From: Caldilineaceae bacterium
Lineage (GTDB): Bacteria > Chloroflexota > Anaerolineae > Caldilineales > Caldilineaceae
NCBI GenBank assembly: GCA_028819675.1
Contig: JAPPKT010000564.1
Coordinates: 1 to 22,407, forward strand
DNA length: 22,407 bases
Direction: 5' to 3'
Below the pieces are notes generated by a model that did no database searches, was not told the origin of the DNA, and saw nothing but the letters and a program-made list of their open reading frames with translations. Each line of letters opens with the position of its first letter. Positions within the stretch are counted from its first letter, which is position 1. Below, piece after piece: positions 1 to 7,807 of the stretch. Made by a program: the position numbers and the translations under genes.

Positions 1-26
1 TTTGGGGGGGGGCCCCCCCCCCCCAA
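1..26. repeat. G-run/C-run at the window edge
   Basis: Three T are followed by nine G, twelve C and two A, a self-complementary homopolymer block at the very start of the window. It could fold into a perfect hairpin, but runs like this at a sequence edge are also typical of assembly or sequencing breakdown. From here to base 207 I see no credible gene; a short plus-strand frame from 139 runs antisense into the aldolase gene and looks like its shadow. Confidence 0.6.
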
Positions 27-151
27 CGCCCCCTCTCCTACAACACGCCTCATCGGCGCGGGTGGCGATATTGGTGAAAGGTGCCTAATTGAAGGTGTCC
101 AGCCAGACCACGTCCCGCCAGTCCCATCAGATCCCCGCATGTGCCCGCCTT

Positions 152-186
152 GTGCCTGCCCTTTCCCGCCCAAAACTGGGAGGCAC
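152..186 (-). terminator. Possible 3' hairpin after the aldolase gene
   Basis: On the minus strand, shortly after the aldolase stop, GTGCCTCCC can pair with GGGCAGGCAC (nine pairs, one bulged C) around a loop of about 16 nt. It lies 22 nt past the stop. No T-run follows on the minus strand, so a classical intrinsic terminator is not shown; it may be a Rho-type or mRNA-end structure, or chance in GC-rich DNA. Confidence 0.25.
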
Positions 187-207
187 ACCTTCAGACCAAC
201 GAAACTC

Positions 208-2193
208 CTAAATCACACGTTCGTTTCCGCCGTCCACCGGTATCTGCGCGCCTGTCGTCTTGGCAAAAACCGGACCCGCCACTGCACAGGCCAGAGCCGC
301 CACGTCGGCAGACGTAATCTCAACCCCCAGCAGATTGTTGGCCTTGTACTCGTCCACGCTGATGCCGTAGCTGGCAGCCCGTTCCTCCAACAGTTCCGCC
401 GACCAAAGCGCAGTGTCAAAGACCGCATTCGGATGCAGCACATTCACTCGGATGCCATCCCCTGCCAGTTCCAAAGCGGCGACGCGCGCCAGCTGCGTTA
501 GACCTGCCTTCGCCACCGAATAGGCCCCCGCTCCAGGCCCCGGCGCCGTCGCGTTCTTTGAGCCGATGATGACTACCGCCGGATCGCAACCCAACTTCAA
601 ATATGGTGCACACGCCTGCAATAGCCGCTGCTGGCTGGTCAGGTTTACCTCGATGCTTCTGTCCCAGTGGTCGCCATCCATTTCAGCCAGCGCCTGGCTG
701 GCCGGAAATATGCCGGCGTTGCACACCAGAACATCCAGACCCCCCCAGCGACTCACTACCCGGTCTACCGACGCCTTGAGCCCGTCTTCGTCCGTCACGT
801 CGCACCTGATGCCCAGCACCATCTCAGGGTCGAATAACTCCGTCACTCTGGTACTGATGTCCAGCGCGGCTACGACCGCGCCTTGTCCGAGAAAAGCCTC
901 CACGCAGGCTCGCCCAATGCCGCTGGCCCCGCCCGTTACCAATACCACCTTGCCCTGCAACGCCGGCGGTGCACCTGCTCCCTTCAACTTCGCCTGCTCC
1001 AACTCCCAGTACTCTATGGCGAAGATCTCACTCTCGCCCAGCGGCCGCCAGCCTCCCAAAGCCTCCGACCATCCAATAGCCCGCAGCGTGTGCCTCCTTA
1101 TGTCGTCGATCGCCGCGATCTCCTTGGGCGTGCCGCCGAAGGCTACGCTGCCAACGCCCGGCCACAAAGCCCAACGCGGCGCAGGGTCGAGCCGTGAGAG
1201 GCTACCATCCGTATGCCTGCCAAAATAATCGCCGTATGCCGAAACGTACGCGCCCACGTCCTGCTCCGCACCCTCACCCGTGACCACCAGAGGAATCCTC
1301 TTCGTACGAAGAACGTGGTCGGGAGTTAGCAATCCGCGCGTTACCAGCTCAGGTGCCTCTGACAGTTCCGAAAACGTCCTGGCCGCCCCGCCCTGATCAA
1401 CCGAAGCCAGTACGGCTTGCCCCCTGGCGCCTGAAACGGCCTTGCGCAGCCGGGCCAGGTCCTCCAGCGGCGCCGCGGCTGAACTCCTGTCAGAACCCTT
1501 GACCTCAAATCTGTTCCCGGCCTTGTCCTCAATGTACTCTTCGGCGGCCGTGACAATCTCGATGTGCCGTTCGTAGCTCTCGCGCGCACCGTCAGCGAAT
1601 GTGAAGACGCCGTGATTGAGCAGAATCATCCCCGGCAGAGCATCCCAGTCAGCGGTCTTCGTCATCTCGTAAATCGCCCGCGCCAGCACAAAACCCGGCA
1701 TCACATACGGGACAATCATCATCTCCGGGCCATACAGGTCGCGCACGATTGCCTCGCCGTCCGGCGTGTTCGTCAGGGCCACCACCGCGTCAGCATGTGA
1801 GTGATCGACGAAACGGAAGGGTATGATTGCATGCAATATGGCCTCTACCGAAGGGTTGGGAGCGTACGGATCGGTCAGGGCCGCCCTCTGTGCCGTGACC
1901 ATCTCACTGTCGCTCAATTCCTCCAGAGTCGCCATGCGCCGCAACGCGCCCAGCCGCACCGGCGCGAATCCCGGCGCCTCTATCGTCGCCAGATCCCAGC
2001 CGCTGCCCTTTACGTACAGGACCTCCTCCTCGTCACCAAAAATGTCCTGTACCGTCGCCTTTACCGATGTATTGCCGCCCCCGTGCAGGACAAGCGAGGG
2101 ATCGCTCCCAAGCAGTCGCGACGAATACACCCGCAGACTGAGCGGATCTCCGGCAAACCGGGCTGCCTCTTGCTCTTTCCATCTACTTTGCAT
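208..2193 (-). CDS. Bifunctional class II aldolase / short-chain dehydrogenase (RhaEW/YuxG-like)
   Basis: This is a 661-aa cytoplasmic fusion. Residues about 15-330 form a class II aldolase domain. HSH (131-133) and the His of NHG (194) are the expected divalent-metal ligands, and E117 is the likely catalytic acid. Residues about 414-661 form a classical NAD(P)-dependent SDR domain: TGGASGIG at 420-427, NAG at 492-494, Ser545, YSVAK at 558-562 (catalytic Tyr/Lys). In the known family the aldolase half splits L-rhamnulose-1-phosphate into DHAP and L-lactaldehyde, and the SDR half oxidises lactaldehyde. The length is normal for the family and all key residues are present. The ATG has no clear Shine-Dalgarno and lies 30 nt after the DUF169 stop, suggesting co-transcription. 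No rhaA, rhaB or sugar transporter is in the window, so the exact sugar is inferred. Confidence 0.9.
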   Translation of the reverse strand: MQSRWKEQEAARFAGDPLSLRVYSSRLLGSDPSLVLHGGGNTSVKATVQDIFGDEEEVLYVKGSGWDLATIEAPGFAPVRLGALRRMATLEELSDSEMVTAQRAALTDPYAPNPSVEAILHAIIPFRFVDHSHADAVVALTNTPDGEAIVRDLYGPEMMIVPYVMPGFVLARAIYEMTKTADWDALPGMILLNHGVFTFADGARESYERHIEIVTAAEEYIEDKAGNRFEVKGSDRSSAAAPLEDLARLRKAVSGARGQAVLASVDQGGAARTFSELSEAPELVTRGLLTPDHVLRTKRIPLVVTGEGAEQDVGAYVSAYGDYFGRHTDGSLSRLDPAPRWALWPGVGSVAFGGTPKEIAAIDDIRRHTLRAIGWSEALGGWRPLGESEIFAIEYWELEQAKLKGAGAPPALQGKVVLVTGGASGIGRACVEAFLGQGAVVAALDISTRVTELFDPEMVLGIRCDVTDEDGLKASVDRVVSRWGGLDVLVCNAGIFPASQALAEMDGDHWDRSIEVNLTSQQRLLQACAPYLKLGCDPAVVIIGSKNATAPGPGAGAYSVAKAGLTQLARVAALELAGDGIRVNVLHPNAVFDTALWSAELLEERAASYGISVDEYKANNLLGVEITSADVAALACAVAGPVFAKTTGAQIPVDGGNERVI

Positions 2194-2223
2194 GGTCTGT
2201 TGTCGTTGACCCCGTTCCCTGCT

Positions 2224-2979
2224 CTAGCCGGCCAGCCGTTCCAGCGACTCCTGAACACTGGGTCTTTTGCCTGAGGCGACATCCTCCTTCCGCCTCTCGT
2301 GAAAGACTGTCAGGATTCCATTCGACTTTGCCAACCCGCTGATCTCCCTGCAGTACGGCTCGAGATTTTCGCCCGGCAGCGCCCACAACGCGACGTCATC
2401 GGAAAGCGCCTCCAGATATGCCCGCGCCCCGCAACACCCCAGGCTCATCGCAGCTCTGCCCCCGTTCCTGACCTGGGGCACCACCGCGCACGCAGGCCTT
2501 CCCATCGCCGGCGGAACGCCCTCGTCCACCCTCGCAACCGCTTCTGTCAGAATCAGGCTCTGCTGAGCGTGCGCAAACAGCAGGACGACGTCGGCATCCA
2601 TAGGAAAGTCGGCCAGCGGACCGTAAACCGCATGTTGGACCGGATGTTGCATGACAGGAATCGCCGCCACTTCCTCTTCGCGAACATAGTCCAGGCCCTG
2701 CATCGCCTCGAGCGCCGTCATCAGTTCGGTCTCCTGTGCCGCCGACGCCCCCGAAAGATTATGTGTGTGTACACCGATCGCACACAGTTCGTGGTCCTGG
2801 GCCCTCGTCGAAAATACCTTCTGCGACGCCTCCTGCCAGAAGTAACAGCCTGCCGGAGCCGTGTCCTCGTAGGATGAAATTTCTCCCGGAGGATCGTCGG
2901 TGAAGGCAACTGCCACCGGAGGCAGCGAAAGTTGCAACGACTCCTCAAGTTGCAATGCCTGCGTCTCGTATTTCTTCAT
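2224..2979 (-). CDS. DUF169 family protein (COG2043)
   Basis: This 251-aa soluble protein has the length and features of the DUF169 family, whose biochemical role is unknown. It is cysteine-rich: Cys45 (GCYFW), Cys66 (LCAIG), Cys164 and the GCCGAR motif with Cys182-183 near the C-terminal third. Clustered conserved cysteines suggest metal or Fe-S binding or redox chemistry, which is inference only. The longest frame begins at a TTG (2988), but an AGGAG lies only one base before that TTG and 10 nt before the ATG at 2979, so the ATG is preferred. It ends 30 nt before the aldolase/dehydrogenase start and probably shares its mRNA. There is no signal peptide or membrane segment. Confidence 0.85.
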   Translation of the reverse strand: MKKYETQALQLEESLQLSLPPVAVAFTDDPPGEISSYEDTAPAGCYFWQEASQKVFSTRAQDHELCAIGVHTHNLSGASAAQETELMTALEAMQGLDYVREEEVAAIPVMQHPVQHAVYGPLADFPMDADVVLLFAHAQQSLILTEAVARVDEGVPPAMGRPACAVVPQVRNGGRAAMSLGCCGARAYLEALSDDVALWALPGENLEPYCREISGLAKSNGILTVFHERRKEDVASGKRPSVQESLERLAG

Positions 2980-2989
2980 TGAGTGCAAT

Positions 2990-2994
2990 CTCCT
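2990..2994 (-). promoter_or_regulatory. Ribosome binding site of the DUF169 gene
   Basis: AGGAG on the minus strand sits 10 nt before the ATG at 2979. It lies almost on top of the upstream in-frame TTG (one base away) and so decides against that start. Confidence 0.6.
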
Positions 2995-3098
2995 GAATGT
3001 GTCTGGATCTTGGACCTGCTCTCTCGTCTAAGGCTGGAAAAAGTAGACTTCACGCTGAATCGGCACCGGGCTGACCCATAGAATCGCAGCGTACGAAT

Positions 3099-3125
3099 GA
3101 GAATGGCTTCAAGCCTGCAATTCTC
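3099..3125 (-). other. Stem-loop with the GNAT stop codon in its loop
   Basis: Outer arms GAGAAT/ATTCTC (6 bp) and inner arms GGCT/AGCC (4 bp) are separated by a one-sided TGCA bulge. The three-base apical loop at 3109-3111 is exactly the TGA stop of the acetyltransferase gene on the minus strand. No T-run follows, so this is not a standard terminator. It could protect an mRNA 3' end or slow termination, or be chance. Confidence 0.35.
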
Positions 3126-4085
3126 TCACGAAGTCCACCCACGCCGGGTTTGATTCGAAACCAAGTTTGAAGTTGAGGGCCAGCATCGGACTGTCTTCCT
3201 CGTTACTCGTCTCAATCGTTTCCGCGCCGTTGGCCTGAGCAAATTCAATGGTCCGCAATTTGAGAGCAGTCGCGATTCCCCTGCGCCGGTGGGACCTGAT
3301 TACGCCGGTCAGTCCCGCGTCCAGGCGCCTCCCTTCCGGGTCGTTGCGCCACAGATTGCTCATCCCTACCAGGGCCCCGTCGTCGCCCAGGGCAATGAAA
3401 AAAGCTTCTTCCACCAGTGCCGGATCTCCCAGAACCATTTCCTCAAATTCAGCTATCGTCGGCTTCGCCAACGGCTCGGTTGAAGGCACGTCCTGCACGA
3501 TCTTCCACCGCAAGCTGCACAACTCCCTCTTCCAGTCCGGCTCCTCCACGCGGAATTGGGACAGCGTAACCAGACGTATCTTCTCAAGGGCGAGCCGGTC
3601 GTATGTCTCTGCCCAAACTGATGCATCGAACGCCTCGACCCGCAGAGTCGACGAGGGAAAGCGCATAGCCTCCCTAAACCCATTTCTGAGCAGGAAGCCG
3701 ACTCTTTCTCCGTCATCTTCCTTCGCTCGGCACACCAGGCTTCGGAACCTGCACTTGTGACCTGCCAGCACACCTAGAACGCCTTCGAACAGGACCGGGA
3801 GAAGCTGAACCTGCGGATGGTCGGGATGCGTGTCAAACCGCGCATGGGCCGTGAACGGGCTCTCCTGCCAGTAAGCCTCATAGCAGGTCCCAACCGCCGC
3901 CATCTCCTCGCCTGCCGAATAGGCTGCCACCCGTACAAAGAGTGACGCCTTCGGCCACTCACGGTCTTCCCGCTCTAGCTCCTCCCCTGACTCAAATCGA
4001 CCCTCAGGTGACGCCGCATGCAGAAGAGCTGCCAGGGCCTCATACTCTCGCTCGCTCGATTGGAAGCGACGTACCTTATAGTCTG

Positions 4086-4089
<4 letters not shown>
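3109..4089 (-). CDS. Tandem-GNAT N-acetyltransferase family protein
   Basis: This 326-aa soluble protein has two GNAT-like halves. The C-terminal half (about 172-326) has a clear acetyl-CoA motif A, VIRSHRRRGIATAL at 263-276, fitting R/Q-x-x-G-x-G/A, and the typical late block ending in LNFKLGF (305-311). The N-terminal half (about 1-150) keeps the late GFLLRNGFRE element (131-140) but lacks a recognisable R-x-x-G-x-G/A loop, so it is probably a non-catalytic or substrate-binding repeat. This two-domain plan resembles MshD-like acetyltransferases, but the substrate cannot be told. It starts with GTG, which overlaps the TGA stop of the upstream aldo/keto reductase as GTGA, a strong sign of translational coupling. 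Confidence 0.85.
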
Positions 4090-5111
<1,022 letters not shown>

Positions 5112-5119
5112 GCCCATCT

Positions 5120-5124
5120 CCTCC
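5120..5124 (-). promoter_or_regulatory. Ribosome binding site of the aldo/keto reductase
   Basis: GGAGG on the minus strand lies 8 nt before ATG 5111 and only 2 nt before ATG 5117. It selects the shorter protein, which begins MEYRRLG. Confidence 0.65.
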
Positions 5125-5306
5125 AAAAAGTCTTAGGTCCAACCGTCAGCTTCTCTGCTCCCGGGAAATCACCCGTTCACTTCCCCCGGCCAGGGGCGCC
5201 ATGGCCCAAAGTCTGCCACGCTACCCATTGTCCACGGGTGCGAAAGTACCTGCAGGCGGCAGTCCTTCACCATTTCCTGTAGTGCCCTTCCAGCTCTGCC
5301 CCAACT

Positions 5307-6671
5307 CTATAACCGTCCATCCTCGCCAATCCCGTCCTGTAGACGGCGCATCTTCAAGACAAAGGAGTCCTCGTTCAGCGACACGTCACCATACGCGATC
5401 GCCTCTCCCTTGGCGATCGCCCTATTGAGCACGGCGCCGTCTGCAAGCCCGAATGGCAGCAACCCCTCCATCTGCGCCACCGATGCCTTTTCGCACTGCC
5501 CTACCACCGTGTATCCGCCGCCGCCGTCCAGCTGCTCGCCCGCGCGCAGATCCCGCTTCGCAACGGTAATGCACTCCGCGGTTGGCGTTGGCGCGCAGGA
5601 GCCGTTTGCAGCGTTGAAAAGGACTGCACGCGCGATACTCAAGGGCGCCGGTACCGCCACCAGGTGATAGGGCCGGTACAGGAGAAAGTTCTTGCCTTCG
5701 CCGCCGACGTGACACCCGTGGTAAGCCAGGTCCTCCCGCGTGAAGGGATGGTCCGAGCGGACGACAACAAACACGCCCATCTTCAGCGGATTGGGCAGCA
5801 TACTCCTGCCGTCTCCTGCCACCGAATTGGCCAGCTCCACCACGCCGTGCTGGCTCAATAACCCCCCTTCCTCCGTCAGGCTGAAGCGAACGGGTATCTC
5901 CTCAAGATTCGCCGACGGCTCATGCATGCCCCGTCGGTCCGGCACGAGACCCGCGGCATTCGCAAGCGCCGTCATCTCCACCTGCGCCTTCGTGCCGTCG
6001 CGAAAGGAGTTGAACATCTTCAGATTTATCGTCCGTCGCTCTATATGCTCCTCCGTGAAGCCGAAACGAGACGCAGCCGTTTCCGGAGTGCCTTCGAAAT
6101 CGTCCTCATAATAGATCGTACCCCGTCCGGCCGCCACGATCTCCAACCCAAGGCTGCTCGCCCACTCTACGATGTTCCAGGTTACCGCCGGCTGGTCACC
6201 GTCCACCATCGTGTAGACGACGCCCGCGGCGTCTGCCGTGCGTTTCAGGAAGGGACCGACTGTTACGTCCGCCTCTACATTTACCATTACCACATGCTTG
6301 CGATTGCTCAGTGCGTGGTATGCGTGTCGGGCGCCTACGTCCGGCAGGCCGGTCGACTCGACGACGACCTCGATCGATTCGCAATCTGTCAACGTCAGTC
6401 CGTCTTCGACCACAACCGGTTTGCCAGCGCGGACAGCGTCTTCCAGTTCATCCCCTGTTTCCGCAGTCCGTATCTCCTCTTGGCTCGCGCCGCTTGAAAG
6501 ATAGGCGTAGCGGGCATTGTGTGCACTGATGTCCGCAATTGCCGAAACTTCCATACCCTTCATCTGCGAAATCTGAGCCACCAGACCCGCGCCAAACTTG
6601 CCCGTGCCGATGATACCGACCCGAATCGGATTCGATTCCGCCGCCCGCTCAGCCAACAACTGACTTATCAC
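5307..6671 (-). CDS. COG4091-type NAD(P)-dependent oxidoreductase with SAF domain
   Basis: This is a 454-aa protein of the homoserine-dehydrogenase-like COG4091 family. Near the N terminus RVGIIGTGKFG carries the Rossmann GxGxxG (Gly22, Gly24, Gly27). The C-terminal part, about 360-445 (ITVAKRDLRAGEQLDGGGG onward), is a SAF domain; such domains lead to wrong FlgA labels. The family contains DRL, a DXR-like enzyme that makes methylerythritol phosphate in some bacteria such as Brucella, but most members have no proven reaction, so the substrate here is open. The longest frame starts at TTG 6704 (465 aa), which overlaps the SWIM gene stop as TTGA. A GTG at 6671 with AGGAG 6 nt upstream gives an N terminus closer to the Rossmann fold and is preferred. 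It lies 29 nt after the SWIM gene, so co-transcription is likely. Confidence 0.85.
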   Translation of the reverse strand: MISQLLAERAAESNPIRVGIIGTGKFGAGLVAQISQMKGMEVSAIADISAHNARYAYLSSGASQEEIRTAETGDELEDAVRAGKPVVVEDGLTLTDCESIEVVVESTGLPDVGARHAYHALSNRKHVVMVNVEADVTVGPFLKRTADAAGVVYTMVDGDQPAVTWNIVEWASSLGLEIVAAGRGTIYYEDDFEGTPETAASRFGFTEEHIERRTINLKMFNSFRDGTKAQVEMTALANAAGLVPDRRGMHEPSANLEEIPVRFSLTEEGGLLSQHGVVELANSVAGDGRSMLPNPLKMGVFVVVRSDHPFTREDLAYHGCHVGGEGKNFLLYRPYHLVAVPAPLSIARAVLFNAANGSCAPTPTAECITVAKRDLRAGEQLDGGGGYTVVGQCEKASVAQMEGLLPFGLADGAVLNRAIAKGEAIAYGDVSLNEDSFVLKMRRLQDGIGEDGRL

Positions 6672-6677
6672 GACTCG

Positions 6678-6682
6678 CTCCT
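6678..6682 (-). promoter_or_regulatory. Ribosome binding site favouring GTG 6671
   Basis: AGGAG on the minus strand lies 6 nt before GTG 6671 in the COG4091 frame. The competing TTG at 6704 has only a weak AAGGTG about 11 nt upstream. Confidence 0.5.
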
Positions 6683-6700
6683 GATTGCCCGGCCTCCATG

Positions 6701-7630
6701 TCAACCATCCCCGTCACCTTCTGGCTCCGGCGCGAACGCCAGCTCCAGTGCCTTGGCCGACACCTCTACGTAGATCTTGGAAAGCCTGTCGTATATCTCC
6801 GGACTGTCTTGTTGAAACGGCGGTGGCCCCAGTCGGCGAAGTAGCGCCATTCGTATCAGCGGAGGCGCGATATTGTAGTGCAAAGCCCGTAATTCGTGAC
6901 GCGTTCCCCCCGGTCCCAACTGGCGTCCGCCCCAGAAGGCATCGATCTGCGCCGCCAGGTCAAGGTCCTCGCCTCTTTGAATGGCCGGGTCCTCCAATGC
7001 CTGCAATCCATCGTAGCCGGCCAGTGACGCGTCAGATTCTAGACCCGGCTCCTCCTCTTCGCCGCGAGATTCCTCTGAAACGCCGTTGCTGCGGCGGAGC
7101 CGTAGCCCGGTCAGCACCTGATGACGGTCTCTGCCTCGCAGAAGCAACAGCATCCAGGGATCGTCGGAAATCATTCTGCCGAACTGGTACAATACAACCA
7201 ATGCATGTCTGCAGGGCGTGCCTTGGCTCTGGCAGTCAGCACAGTTCGCCACCACCTCGCCGCTTTCTGAAGATGTCGATAGCAGATCGACGTCGGCGTC
7301 AGTAAAGACAGTATCCAATACTGCCAGAAACGTCTCCCATTCGTCTCCCCCGGCCAGAAGCTGTGCCGCGTACAGCGCCTCTTCGGCCAGCGTGTCCAGC
7401 ACTGCCGACCATTCCTCGTCGCGCAACGGCAGAACATCGATATCAACCTGGCAGACGCCTCTATGGGATTCCACGACCTCCGCTCTGATGCGGCCAAACT
7501 GCACGTCAACCGACTTCACCTGCATCCGTCGCGCCAGCGACTGGCCTCTCCTCAGGTCGAAGCCCTGTCCTTTCAGATATTTATACCACCGGCCGGACCA
7601 TGATACGTCCTTACTTTCTACGTCCTTCAT
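6701..7630 (-). CDS. SWIM zinc-finger protein, partner of the SNF2 helicase
   Basis: This soluble protein is 309 aa from ATG 7630, or 330 aa from GTG 7693. The centre carries a SWIM zinc-finger signature, CADCQSQGTPCRHALVVLY: Cys, Cys, six residues, Cys-x-His. The first pair is spaced CxxC rather than the usual CxC. The N-terminal block beginning WSGRWYKYL, followed by RGQSLARRMQVKSVDV, matches the usual lead-in of bacterial SWIM proteins. An acidic, low-complexity stretch follows (EEEEPGLESDAS). In many bacteria such a protein is encoded directly beside a SNF2 ATPase, as here, and probably acts with it on DNA. The start is uncertain: ATG 7630 has AAGGA only 3 nt upstream, while the GTG has just a weak AGG. 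Similarity-type features begin after the ATG, so the shorter form is listed. Confidence 0.82.
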   Translation of the reverse strand: MKDVESKDVSWSGRWYKYLKGQGFDLRRGQSLARRMQVKSVDVQFGRIRAEVVESHRGVCQVDIDVLPLRDEEWSAVLDTLAEEALYAAQLLAGGDEWETFLAVLDTVFTDADVDLLSTSSESGEVVANCADCQSQGTPCRHALVVLYQFGRMISDDPWMLLLLRGRDRHQVLTGLRLRRSNGVSEESRGEEEEPGLESDASLAGYDGLQALEDPAIQRGEDLDLAAQIDAFWGGRQLGPGGTRHELRALHYNIAPPLIRMALLRRLGPPPFQQDSPEIYDRLSKIYVEVSAKALELAFAPEPEGDGDG

Positions 7631-7807
7631 TGGTCCTTCGATTCCTGTCGAAGTCACTCTATCGCGATTTGCCTCTTCGCTGCTGAGCGGCACGTCACGC
7701 CTGCCAGTTCGCCTGGGGCGGCGCAGCCTCTTGAGCCGCCGCCTGGTGCCGCTTTTCGGTCAGGACTTCCTCTGCCAGGCAGATACTATCGACGACTTCA
7801 CCCTCTA

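Noticed and set aside
1..26. G/C homopolymer hairpin as a functional element
   Set aside because: Its position at the exact window edge and pure homopolymer nature make a sequencing or assembly artefact more likely.
3001..3108. A dedicated promoter before the DUF169 gene
   Set aside because: I could not find a -35 and -10 pair with acceptable spacing, so none is called although one may exist.
5127..5306. Possible small gene or RNA between COG4091 and the aldo/keto reductase
   Set aside because: Frames here have no convincing start signal or composition and I found no strong structure; it is probably a promoter or leader region.
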